58,534 nt of DNA from CAZQQN01 sp964549595 (lineage in GTDB: Bacteria; Bacteroidota; Bacteroidia; CAILMK01; CAYYUA01). The stretch spans positions 1 to 58,534 of the forward strand of contig CAZJWK010000008.1 in NCBI GenBank assembly GCA_964549595.1, in the 5' to 3' direction. The notes beneath the pieces were generated by a model. It did no database searches. It was not told the origin of the DNA and was given only the letters and a program-made list of their open reading frames with translations. Shown in pieces: positions 50,675 through 58,534 of the stretch. A program made the translations under genes and the position numbers. Each line of letters opens with the position of its first letter. Positions within the stretch are counted from its first letter, which is position 1.

Positions 50675-52601
50675 TTAACTTAACTGGGTATTTTTCCCTT
50701 AGTGTTTTTATCCATTGTTCTTCTAAATGATCTTGATAATCAGCAACTACTTTGCCACGAATGGCGTCAAAAGCTTTGATCTCAGGTGGTATTACTTTTT
50801 CAATTTTGACAATGTAAAAGGTATCCGTTGCATTATGGTTGTAAACACCTTTTTTATCTTTGGTCTTTTTTACAATGGGGTGTTCGGCTTTTTGAAAGCT
50901 ATCATATTTTACTTCCCCAACATTGTTAAAATTGCTAGCAACAGATTTCACTTCCCGGCCTTTCTTTAAAGCATTTTTGATCTTCCCTCCGGTAGATTGA
51001 TCCTGGCATGGAATCAGATATCCTATTTTGGTTAAAGGGCTTTTGTACTGGCTTTTATGCTTTTCATAGTACTGTTTTAAACCGGAACTATCCTGAATGG
51101 CCTTTGACCAAACCTTTTTATCCATGATTTCGAAAAGCAAAATCCCTTCTTTGTATTCTTTGAGGAGGTTCCTAAACTCAGGATATTTTTCGCCCAGATG
51201 TGCCTTGTGGTACGCTAAAATTTGGTCCTGTTCGAAGTTTTTGTAGTGATGGTTGACTAAACCCTTAATGGTTTTGAAACGGGCGCTTTGCTTTTGATTT
51301 TTTTGGATATACCCTGCGAAATTTAAAAGGCTTATTTTTTTATCGCCTATTTGAAAAAGGGGTTTGCTTAGGGGTTTTTCCTTTTTTATTTCCCATTCAC
51401 CTTTTAGTAAAGTGGAGTCGAACTGCTTTTTAAGGATTGATAAATTATTAAACTTTTGAAAATCATTATTTTCCTTTAATTTATTCACTACACTCGCTTT
51501 CACCTTTTTATAGCGTCCATCCTTTTTAATCTGCTTGACCAATTGCTGTCTGATTTTACTTAAGGATGCAGGTTCTTTCAGGTCAATCCTTTTCAAAATA
51601 TGGTAGCCGTACTGGGTTTTAAATGGTTTTGTGTAATCTCCGTTTTGTTCCAGAGAAAAAGCCTTTTTTTTAAACTTATTAGGGTAATAATGTGCCAGTC
51701 GACCAAAGGGAGGCAACTTGCCTTCATTTCTTTTACTTCTCCTGTCTTCTGAGTATTGTTTAACCAAAGCCTTAAAGGACTCATCGTTTTCAAGGGCTTG
51801 ATAAGCTTTTTGGATCCTTCGTTTAGCCCTTTCCCAATTAGCCGTATCATTTTTATTCTTTTTTGGCTTTACCATGATGTGGCGTACCTTAATTTTTCCC
51901 TTATTGGGCTTCTTATCAGTCACTTTTAGGAGGTGGTAACCGTATTGGGTTCTTACTGGTCCGGCCATTTTACCAACGGATGTATTATACACCGCATTTT
52001 CAATGGGATAAGGCTGTTTGAATACGGAAAAATAACCCATGTTCCCAAAATTAACCTCATCTTGGGAATTTTTTACCAATTCCTGTAGGGATTTACCTTT
52101 CTCAAATTTTTGTTTTATATTCTGAAGGGTTTGGTAAGCTTGTGCGGTATCCTCCGGTGGTGCGCCAATCGGCATTTTTAATGTAAAATGTTTGGCTTTA
52201 ACCAATTGCTGTTTTCTTTGGTAGGCCTCCTTAACCAATTTTTCCATTAGGGTGTCATTGGTCAAGTAAGGTTCAGCAAGTTGATCCCGGTAATTTTTAA
52301 ACTCTTTTCTGAACTTTTTGGTAGTATCTATACCAGCTTCTTTTGCAGCCTTTACTTTGAGTTTAAATTCAATGTAAAGATCCAAATAATCTTTTAAGCT
52401 TTTTTTGGAGTAAAGGTTCGGATCATCTGAATTGTTTTTTTCATAAATATACTTGAATTCCTCTTTGGGAACAGTTTCACTGCCCACCTTGAATAGAGTT
52501 TTTTGACCTTTTTTTTCTGAATTTTGTGCATTGAGTGGTAAGCAAGAGGCAATTACGAAGAAGCTAAAAAGTAAAATAATCAAATTAAATGGCCTTTGCA
52601 T
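50640..52601 (-). CDS. Large PpiC/parvulin-type periplasmic foldase
   Basis: The product is 653 residues. A signal peptide ends CLPLNAQ. A SurA-N-like region at about 35-120 (FKVGSETVPKEEFKYIYEKN) is followed by two parvulin domains: about 133-230 (VKAKHFTLKMP, GNMGYFSVF, GYHLLKVTDK) and about 240-345 (KVRHIMVKPKKN, GKLPPFGR, GYHILKRID). The C-terminal 300 residues contain a further SurA-like region. It is the first of three overlapping foldase genes that lead into MoxR. Confidence 0.9.
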   Translation of the reverse strand: MQRPFNLIILLFSFFVIASCLPLNAQNSEKKGQKTLFKVGSETVPKEEFKYIYEKNNSDDPNLYSKKSLKDYLDLYIEFKLKVKAAKEAGIDTTKKFRKEFKNYRDQLAEPYLTNDTLMEKLVKEAYQRKQQLVKAKHFTLKMPIGAPPEDTAQAYQTLQNIKQKFEKGKSLQELVKNSQDEVNFGNMGYFSVFKQPYPIENAVYNTSVGKMAGPVRTQYGYHLLKVTDKKPNKGKIKVRHIMVKPKKNKNDTANWERAKRRIQKAYQALENDESFKALVKQYSEDRRSKRNEGKLPPFGRLAHYYPNKFKKKAFSLEQNGDYTKPFKTQYGYHILKRIDLKEPASLSKIRQQLVKQIKKDGRYKKVKASVVNKLKENNDFQKFNNLSILKKQFDSTLLKGEWEIKKEKPLSKPLFQIGDKKISLLNFAGYIQKNQKQSARFKTIKGLVNHHYKNFEQDQILAYHKAHLGEKYPEFRNLLKEYKEGILLFEIMDKKVWSKAIQDSSGLKQYYEKHKSQYKSPLTKIGYLIPCQDQSTGGKIKNALKKGREVKSVASNFNNVGEVKYDSFQKAEHPIVKKTKDKKGVYNHNATDTFYIVKIEKVIPPEIKAFDAIRGKVVADYQDHLEEQWIKTLREKYPVKLNDKVFESLIKE

Positions 52602-52627
52602 TTAGCTTAATTTTATGGGTTAGCGGG

Positions 52628-52635
52628 CAAAATTA
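52628..52635 (-). promoter_or_regulatory. -7 box TAATTTTG upstream of the foldase operon
   Basis: The minus strand reads TAATTTTG, 26 bases before the ATG of the 653-residue foldase. No clear -33 element was found at the expected spacing. Confidence 0.4.
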
Positions 52636-52697
52636 AACAACAAAAAGCATTCTTTGAAGGAAAAAGTAAATATATCCCTGAAAACTAAGCAGGATTA

Positions 52698-53369
52698 TTA
52701 AAAAAGGGCTTCAGGGTTACCTCTTTCAAATTCGTTTTTTAGGGAATAATAAAAATGTCTGTCGTTGTGATTTATTTGTAAAACTCCTATCGAGGCGAGA
52801 TTAATTAATATATTCTCTGCTTTTCTTGGTTTCAGGTTGGCTATTTGGGTAAATTTCTTGATGGTTATTTGCTGATGCCTGCGCAAAAAGGCCAATAATA
52901 TGTTTTCTTTCCTTGTATAATGAATAAAGGTGTTTTTTTCGCTTTGCCTTCTTTTTAGAAATTCAATGACTACCCGGTTGGCAAATTTATTGTTATCCCT
53001 AATCCTAACATATCCCCACCATTTGTCATCCTCATCTTTTACGTAGTGAGGTTTGGTTAGGCTTTCATTAACATCCACTTCAAGAATAATTTTACCATCA
53101 TAAAACCAGTCCCTAATGGAGAATTTGACAACCGGGCTACAATAATAATTTGCTGCTGTTTCAATCATGTAGCGTTCTTCTTCAGATTCCACTCCAACAA
53201 CTTTTCCATTATCCTTAACCCCCAATAACAATTTTCCTCCTTTGGTATTGGCAAAGGCTACTAAGGTTTTGGCAATTTTACGGGCATTACTAACGTGGAA
53301 TTTGAAATCAAGGTGATAGCATTCTCCTTTCGCAATTAATTCATTAATATAAGTGCGCTGCGGTTTCAT
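52698..53369 (-). CDS. Schlafen/AlbA_2-type protein with C-terminal winged-helix-like region
   Basis: The product is 223 residues. The AlbA_2 domain lies at about 12-135: HLDFKFHVSNARKIAKTLVAFANTKGG shape with LLLGVKDNGKVVGV and a conserved RIRDNNKFA. The C-terminal 75 residues look like a winged helix (FTQIANLKPRKAENILINLASIGVL). AlbA_2 proteins are often DNA- or RNA-binding regulators; no catalytic residues were assigned. Single-gene unit. Confidence 0.82.
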   Translation of the reverse strand: MKPQRTYINELIAKGECYHLDFKFHVSNARKIAKTLVAFANTKGGKLLLGVKDNGKVVGVESEEERYMIETAANYYCSPVVKFSIRDWFYDGKIILEVDVNESLTKPHYVKDEDDKWWGYVRIRDNNKFANRVVIEFLKRRQSEKNTFIHYTRKENILLAFLRRHQQITIKKFTQIANLKPRKAENILINLASIGVLQINHNDRHFYYSLKNEFERGNPEALF

Positions 53370-53521
53370 ACCCTAAAAGCCACTTTTCGAAAGTCATTAA
53401 TCCTATTTTTAAAACTTTTTAACCGTCCAAATGATTTCAAAAAATAATGGAAATGAGGGGGGTAACGAATTATTGTATAATGGGCAAAAGGTTTTATTTT
53501 TGCACTTTCCTATCTATAAAT

Positions 53522-53596
53522 GGTGGATGTAGCTCAGTAGGTTAGAGCACCAGATTGTGGTTCTGGGGGTCGTGGGTTCGAATCCCACCATCCACC
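53522..53596 (+). tRNA. tRNA-His (GTG)
   Basis: The acceptor GTGGATG pairs with CATCCAC, and an extra 5' G (53522) faces a C at the discriminator position (53596), the G-1:C73 identity pair of tRNA-His. The anticodon arm is CCAGA-TTGTGGT-TCTGG with anticodon GTG. The T-arm is GTGGG-TTCGAAT-CCCAC. CCA is not encoded. Confidence 0.97.
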
Positions 53597-53656
53597 CTTT
53601 CTTTCCTTATCTCACCTATTGAATTAAAAAATGGAAAGTTTTCCTAATTAAATTCC

Positions 53657-54856
53657 TTAACTAGAATTAGAAAAGGCTTTATATAAGACATTTTGTAATT
53701 TTTCTACATGCTTAAGGTAATCAAATTGGGCAACGGAAGTTTCCTTTCCCTGCTTACCAATTTGGTCGTAATAATGGTAGTACTCGTATCTGTGGTTTAT
53801 GATTTCAGCCAATTTAGCCGGGTTCTCTGGTTCAGTAATTATAAAATCTTTATCGGGGTTCAGGTACTCTTGAATATCCCCTACACTGGTAGCAACAGCA
53901 GGTTTGCCGGTGGCTAAGTATTCGCCGAGTTTTGTGGGAAATCCAAAGTGGGAATAGGCTTCACTCGTTCTGTTGACAACCAATAAATCACATTCATGGA
54001 GGTAATCGGGAATATTTCCGTAGCGAACTTGCCCGAAAAATTCTACTGAGCCATTTAAGCCGGCTTCTTGTAGTTTATCGTTAATATTCTTTACATTTTG
54101 AGGATAACCCATTAACCGGAGTTTTAAGTTAGGCCGCTTTTGTTTCACCCTGGCAAAAGCATTAATTATGCCCGGCACATCATCTTTACCTCCAAAAGAT
54201 CCTAAATAACCAACCCGCTCAGGTTTTTTTGGGTGACCATTAAGGTGTTGAAATCTGGAGAAATCTACAACGATAGGAATAAGACTGATTTTATCCTCAG
54301 GAAATTGAGGTTTAAAATGGTGATAAAGCTTTTGGGATATCACTATTAATTGATCACAAAGCTTGGAAAGGTAATTTTCCTGCAGGAGGTGTAACTTTTT
54401 GAGGATTTTATTGGTCAAACCTCTGGGTTGTTCACCGAACATTGCGGAATAAAGCTCAGTCATTTCGACAACAACCGGCTTTTTCAGTAATTTGGCTAAG
54501 CAATAAATATGGAAGAATTGATGTGGTTTTGGCGAATAAATGTAGAAAAGATCAAAGTTTTTACCATTTTTAATCAGAAAGTTTAAACTTCCCAAAAATG
54601 CCTGCAAAGAATCCCAAAGTTTTTTTAATGTATTATTGGGCCTTTCACAATTGCCATTTAAAAATTTGTAATGAATACCCTCCCAAGCCCCCTCGTTTTT
54701 AATATTGATCCTTGTATTATTAAAGGAAGATGCATGAAGAAAGAGTAGGTTAACACTTTCTCCTTTGTCTTTTAACCCCTTGGCAAAAGCCTTAATCCTT
54801 GCATTTACACCATTCCCCTCAACGAAGTCACTGGCTAAAAGTATTCCTACTTTCAA
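53657..54856 (-). CDS. Glycosyltransferase family 4
   Basis: The product is 399 residues with a GT-B fold. The N-terminal domain has VGILLASDFVEGNGVNARI. The C-terminal nucleotide-sugar-binding domain has RVGYLGSFGGKDDVPGIINAF (about 215), LRLMGYPQN, VEFFGQVRYGNIPDYLHECDLLVV (about 275) and the GT4 E-x7-E-like region FPTKLGEYLATGKPAVATSVGDI (about 320). No other sugar-pathway genes are adjacent, so the acceptor cannot be guessed. Confidence 0.9.
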   Translation of the reverse strand: MKVGILLASDFVEGNGVNARIKAFAKGLKDKGESVNLLFLHASSFNNTRINIKNEGAWEGIHYKFLNGNCERPNNTLKKLWDSLQAFLGSLNFLIKNGKNFDLFYIYSPKPHQFFHIYCLAKLLKKPVVVEMTELYSAMFGEQPRGLTNKILKKLHLLQENYLSKLCDQLIVISQKLYHHFKPQFPEDKISLIPIVVDFSRFQHLNGHPKKPERVGYLGSFGGKDDVPGIINAFARVKQKRPNLKLRLMGYPQNVKNINDKLQEAGLNGSVEFFGQVRYGNIPDYLHECDLLVVNRTSEAYSHFGFPTKLGEYLATGKPAVATSVGDIQEYLNPDKDFIITEPENPAKLAEIINHRYEYYHYYDQIGKQGKETSVAQFDYLKHVEKLQNVLYKAFSNSS

Positions 54857-55019
54857 GATAAATGGCCTTTACTGGTTCTATTAAAGAAAAGAATTAATTT
54901 TCAGAAATTCAAAAATAATATTTTGAACATACAATGCAATTTGCGGTTTTGTTTAACCGAGTAATTCTAACGATAAAATGGCGCTAATTTTAGATGAAGG
55001 ACTTTTTTATGCTTAACTT

Positions 55020-56396
55020 TTATTCCCGGGAAATTGCACCTACATCAGGATTGGCAGTATCACGTGATTCACCGAAGAAACCTGTTTTTAATTCGGGAAT
55101 TTGATCTACAAACCTGCCAATGCCATTACCGGCATTTAAAGCAGGAGATTCATTGGCCGGTTTGAAATTATTATTGCACACATTCTTAAACTCCGGGTTC
55201 TGATTGACCTTATTGCCTTCCCAATTTTGGTTTGATTTAATCAAACTCCCTGCTATTCCTGAACCTTCCGCTAAATCTTCGGAAGTACTTCGAATGCTTA
55301 ATTCATTTTCTTGGCTTCCCCAAATTATAGAGTTGAGAATAATGATTTTCAAATCAAATGAAGTTCCCTGGAATTGTCGGTTGTTAAAAGCCAATGCAGG
55401 CCCTTTCGGTGAACAACGGCAGCTGCTTGCCATAAAAGTGCAATGAAGGAACTGATAATTGCCTCCAAAAGAGCCAATCATCAAATTCCCGCAACATTCG
55501 TTTACAATGGTATTGAAAGCAAAAATATCAGCGCTAAAACCTGCTATACCGGTTTGACTCATATAGCTTATGCGTGAGTTAAGCAAAGTTAGCTTTGGAT
55601 TTTGGGTCGTTGAAACGGAATCTACCTCGATACCTACAGTCCCTTCGGTTAATATAGCATTGTTAATGATGTTATTCTGACTTGAAGGCAAAATACGGAT
55701 TCCATGCCACTGACCCGGAATATTTTTAAAACCGGACTCAGGCCTGGTACCTTGAAAATAAACACGTTCAGATTTGGTACCATTAACCTCTAAATTACCG
55801 AAAATAAAAAACTTACCGCCTCCGGAAACGAAAACTTTTGTCCCTTTTTCAATGGTGAGTTTGGTGTTGGAGTCCACGGCTGCAAAGTTTACTATAAGGT
55901 GTGGAGTATCAGAACGCCAAACAGATTTTTTTTTGATCACTTCACGGTTATGGATAATGGCTTTTCTACCGTAGCTTTTTAAACTCACATATTGTAAATT
56001 GCCATTGGTTTTAAAACGAATAGAATCTTTTATTATGAAAGGGTTTGATGGTTTATAACGGTCAATGGTTACCTCTACAAAAATAAAAAGGCTGTCTTTT
56101 GGCCCTAAGGTTATACTTTTTTCTTGTAGAGAAGGGTTGCCATCAATGTTAACGCGGTAGTTAGACCTATCTCCTCCCATTAGCTGTATTTTCTGAATAT
56201 TGATGCTTTTATTATGGGGATTAAACACTTTGAACCGTTTAGTGGCAGAAGAGAGGTCTTTAAAAAGGGTATCGAAGAAAACTTCTTTTGTAGAAAATGC
56301 TAATTTGGCATCTGGTTGGGTGATTAAGGAATCTTCACGGCATGATAAAATGGATATTATTAGTGCTGAAAGCACAAGCAAAAGGCGACAGTGCAT
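55020..56396 (-). CDS. Right-handed beta-helix lipoprotein
   Basis: The product is 458 residues. The signal ends SILSCREDS, a lipobox plus acidic residue. An Ig-like domain at about 30-145 (FDTLFKDLSSATKRFKVFNPHN) is followed by parallel beta-helix repeats (about 165-400: LTIEKGTKVFVSGGGKFFIFG, NNIINNAILTEGTVGIEVDS). This layout is common among Bacteroidota surface lipoproteins that bind polymers, but no catalytic site can be assigned. It has its own promoter at 56424-56453. Confidence 0.82.
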   Translation of the reverse strand: MHCRLLLVLSALIISILSCREDSLITQPDAKLAFSTKEVFFDTLFKDLSSATKRFKVFNPHNKSINIQKIQLMGGDRSNYRVNIDGNPSLQEKSITLGPKDSLFIFVEVTIDRYKPSNPFIIKDSIRFKTNGNLQYVSLKSYGRKAIIHNREVIKKKSVWRSDTPHLIVNFAAVDSNTKLTIEKGTKVFVSGGGKFFIFGNLEVNGTKSERVYFQGTRPESGFKNIPGQWHGIRILPSSQNNIINNAILTEGTVGIEVDSVSTTQNPKLTLLNSRISYMSQTGIAGFSADIFAFNTIVNECCGNLMIGSFGGNYQFLHCTFMASSCRCSPKGPALAFNNRQFQGTSFDLKIIILNSIIWGSQENELSIRSTSEDLAEGSGIAGSLIKSNQNWEGNKVNQNPEFKNVCNNNFKPANESPALNAGNGIGRFVDQIPELKTGFFGESRDTANPDVGAISRE

Positions 56397-56423
56397 AAAT
56401 TATTTTTAATCTGATTAAGCATT

Positions 56424-56453
56424 CAAAATTAAGCAACATTTCCATTAAGGCAA
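56424..56453 (-). promoter_or_regulatory. Bacteroidota promoter of the beta-helix lipoprotein gene
   Basis: On the minus strand the -33 TTG (56451-56453) and -7 TAATTTTG (56424-56431) are separated by 19 bases. The -7 box lies 27 bases before the ATG at 56396. It overlaps the end of the comF-type gene. Confidence 0.65.
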
Positions 56454-57170
56454 CCTTGAAGCGAAACCAATAGTGGCTATACTAACCCTTACTCCGGGTA
56501 CTTTCCCAAGTATTCGTGCTGCGGCTTCTAAAGTGGCTCCTGTGGTGATAACATCATCAAAAAGTAATATATGGCAATTTTTAAATAAATCAGTTTCCTT
56601 CAGCTCAAAAATTTCGTTAACATTCTCCCAACGGTTAAAACGCCCCCTTAGTGTTTGAGAAGCAGAATTCTTGGTTCTGATTAAATTGTTATCGTTTAAA
56701 GGAATTCCAGTCTCTTTACTAAACCCCATTCCAAAACAGGTGCTTTGATTATAGCCTCTTTTTTCTAATTTTTTGGGGTTTAAAGGAATTGGAACGATCC
56801 AATCGATAGGGTTTAAAAAATCTGATTCAAGCAGACTCTTCCCGAAAAGGGCTCCCGTTAGGTAGCCTGCATCCCATTGTTGCCGGTATTTCACATTATG
56901 TATGAGGTTTTGAACGATTCCGCCCTTGGAAAAATATAAGAACGCCGTTCCTTTTTCAATGGAATACCTCCCCCAAAAGACTTTTTCCACTGGATTATTG
57001 GTATATAAATGAAAATTAGTGAAGGGTAATTTGTGGTAACAGTAAAAACAAATTTGATTTTCCCTAATATTCAGAACATTACCACAGCATACACAAACCC
57101 TTGGATAGAAGATATCTAACAAACCGTTAAAAGCCTCTTTTGCATTTTCAAAAGAATTAAGTATTACCAT
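56445..57170 (-). CDS. ComF family phosphoribosyltransferase-like protein
   Basis: The product is 241 residues. An N-terminal four-Cys zinc site (CVCCG and CFYC, about 27-48) is followed by a type I PRTase domain with the PRPP-binding motif LLFDDVITTGATLEAA (about 203-218) and VPIPLNPKKLEKRGYNQ (about 130). ComF proteins are linked to DNA uptake in some bacteria, with unknown reaction. A consensus promoter is present upstream. Confidence 0.92.
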   Translation of the reverse strand: MVILNSFENAKEAFNGLLDIFYPRVCVCCGNVLNIRENQICFYCYHKLPFTNFHLYTNNPVEKVFWGRYSIEKGTAFLYFSKGGIVQNLIHNVKYRQQWDAGYLTGALFGKSLLESDFLNPIDWIVPIPLNPKKLEKRGYNQSTCFGMGFSKETGIPLNDNNLIRTKNSASQTLRGRFNRWENVNEIFELKETDLFKNCHILLFDDVITTGATLEAAARILGKVPGVRVSIATIGFASRLP

Positions 57171-57192
57171 AATTTCTGTATTTGTATATAAT

Positions 57193-57224
57193 CAAAGTTA
57201 AAATTATAAATTTTGCATTACAAA
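57193..57224 (-). promoter_or_regulatory. Bacteroidota promoter of the comF-type gene
   Basis: The minus strand reads TTTTG, a 20-base spacer, then TAACTTTG, matching TTTG/TAnnTTTG. It lies about 25 bases before the ATG at 57170. Confidence 0.65.
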
Positions 57225-57638
57225 AGGGCTCAAAAAAGTTTATAAAAATTTTTGTCAAATGGAATAGTAAGGTTATTGTTGCAGTGGGAATAAAAAATGG
57301 AAGTTAATATTATGCTTTTACTTACCAACCCATTACTTGGCTTACTTAGTTATTTTCTTATTCGATTTATCGGATGTTACTAAAAAGGCTTTTTGTGACC
57401 AGTGGTTTTTAGCTTTTATTGACTTCCACATGTAGCTTTTAGTTATTTTGAGTTTTTATACAGGCTTTTTAAATCCCTGTTTAGCGGTGTTACTAAAAGG
57501 GGTAAAATGATTATCTGGGCCTTTGTAAAAAAACCAAATTTGAATTAGGAATTTGGAAGCATGCTTAATCAGAATTTCTTGAATATTCTGTTTGGGCTAA
57601 ATAGGAAAGATTAAGCTTAGGAATAAAATTTGGGTTTT
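57225..57638. other. Gene-free interval between divergent genes
   Basis: Apart from the comF promoter no gene, repeat or stable RNA hairpin is visible. The AT-rich stretch should hold the promoter and leader of the secreted protein that starts at 57639; no -7 box of good match was found. Confidence 0.4.
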
Positions 57639-58534
57639 ATGTTTTATCTTTTTCAAAGGTACTTTATTGTACCTTGGTTCGGTGTGTTTTTGTGCTTAAT
57701 ATTATGTGATAGCACTTTTGCTCAACCTGGTGGTTCTTGTAATCCTGTCCAGGTAAATTTGTCAGGAAATCCGGATACTACCTGGACCAGTAGCTCCATT
57801 ACCAGGAATAATAACTGTTGTTCTAATACCAACTGCGTTCAGTTTGATGTCACATTACATCCTGATGCCATTGGGGTTGTTTTTGAAATTACTTCCGGTG
57901 CTGTTCCGGGTGGTGCTTTGACTTATCAGGTGAATTGTGGCCCTGCAACAAATAATTTTGGAGATACAGTTTGTTTAACTGGGACAGGGCCTCATCAACT
58001 TACCTTTTGTAAGCCGGGCAATAATCCCAATACCTATGAAATTACATCTATTGCAAAGCCAACCATCAAGGGAAGTACCATTATCAATAAGGGCTGTACC
58101 GGTTTAATGACCATTGGAGATTTTAAGGAAAATACCATTAGCTGGAATCCTGTTCCCTATGATTCAGTTTATAATTCTTATCTAAGTTGTGATACGGCCT
58201 GTGATACTACTTATGTTACCCCGCAAGCCGGTTTTCCGGATAGTGTACAATATGAGGTTTGTGGCATCCCTGCTCACCCTTGTGCCAATACTACCGTCTG
58301 CGATACCACAACCATTGAATTTAAGCAGGATCTGATTGTTGATATAGAAAATAATTCCGGCGTATTACCTTGCCCCGGTAAAAATGATTCAATTCAGCTT
58401 AAAGCAACAGTATCCGGAGGACAAAAACCTTATCAATACGAATGGAGCACAGGTAGCAATGATTCATTAATTAAGCAAGATACCGGTACTTATTGGGTTA
58501 AGATAACTGATAATAGTGCTTGTCCCCCGGTTTA
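57639..58534 (+). CDS. Large secreted adhesin-like protein with SprB-type repeats, 5' part only
   Basis: An open frame runs from the ATG at 57639 to the window edge (298 codons, no stop). A signal peptide ends DSTFAQ. The N-terminal domain is Cys-rich with a recurrent Bacteroidota pattern (ITRNNNCCSNTNCVQF, FEITSGAVPGGALTY, LTFCKPGNNPNTYEIT). The last 60 residues read as an SprB-like repeat (LPCPGKNDSIQLKAT, GGQKPYQYEWSTG, DTGTYWVKITD). Such proteins are usually very long, exported by T9SS and displayed as gliding adhesins. The full length and C-terminal sorting domain lie outside the window. Confidence 0.85.
   Translation, partial: MFYLFQRYFIVPWFGVFLCLILCDSTFAQPGGSCNPVQVNLSGNPDTTWTSSSITRNNNCCSNTNCVQFDVTLHPDAIGVVFEITSGAVPGGALTYQVNCGPATNNFGDTVCLTGTGPHQLTFCKPGNNPNTYEITSIAKPTIKGSTIINKGCTGLMTIGDFKENTISWNPVPYDSVYNSYLSCDTACDTTYVTPQAGFPDSVQYEVCGIPAHPCANTTVCDTTTIEFKQDLIVDIENNSGVLPCPGKNDSIQLKATVSGGQKPYQYEWSTGSNDSLIKQDTGTYWVKITDNSACPPV

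Noticed and set aside
1..58534. CRISPR arrays and insertion sequences
   Set aside because: No regularly spaced short repeats, cas genes, transposase motifs or terminal inverted repeats were seen.

Overview
The window is chromosomal DNA from a member of the Bacteroidota, most likely a gliding, aerobic relative of the Cytophagales or Flavobacteriales. The evidence is a type IX secretion (T9SS) C-terminal sorting domain, a gldA-gldF-gldG set, SprB-like repeat sequence at the right edge, DUF2911, DUF4369, DUF4340 and DUF1015 proteins, lipoproteins with Cys-acidic starts, and TAnnTTTG-type -7 promoter boxes. Genus cannot be read from the sequence. Two 10-N assembly gaps (1495-1504 and 4875-4884) each touch a gene.

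Layout. 1-215: two tandem tRNA-Met-like units broken by palindromes. 495-3715 (+): a DUF2911 lipoprotein, then an overlapping aminotransferase and omega-amidase pair. 3728-12310 (-): a DUF4369 lipoprotein, gatB, alaS, xerD, lysA and a low-complexity membrane protein. 12478-15977 (+): serC, serA and DUF1015. 16032-17410 (+): two tandem paralogous small lipoproteins of unknown family.

17521-24947 (+) is the most distinctive part. A cobalamin riboswitch precedes a T9SS-sorted propeller-like protein, a SUMF1-domain protein, a very small T9SS-type protein, a TonB-dependent receptor, a BtuG/DUF5074-like propeller lipoprotein and an OmpA-domain protein. It reads as a vitamin B12 capture and uptake locus with extra cell-surface parts.

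24950-28809 (-): DoxX, a PD40/OmpA protein, a membrane-anchored J-domain protein and a membrane protein. 28916-31665 (+): a serine hydrolase, and an ECF sigma factor overlapping a TM plus beta-barrel partner. 31666-32140: a possible small RNA with a strong terminator. 32141-35341 (+): an AddA/RecB-type helicase-nuclease, followed by a divergent XRE regulator and an AT-rich 0.8 kb stretch. 36756-37601 (+): a hydrolase. 37639-39863 (-): an ExbB/ExbD/ExbD motor operon. Then tRNA-Ser(GGA) and TatD.

41132-47279 (+): a kinase-like phosphotransferase, gldA, gldF, gldG, a DUF4340 protein and a SirB-type membrane/cytochrome c fusion. 47353-52601 (-): three consecutive SurA/PpiC-type periplasmic chaperones followed by a MoxR ATPase. 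52698-57170 (-), with tRNA-His(GTG) on the plus strand: an AlbA-type protein, a GT4 glycosyltransferase, a beta-helix lipoprotein and ComF. 57639 to the edge: the start of a large secreted adhesin-like protein. Functions are assigned by reading motifs; no database search was possible.
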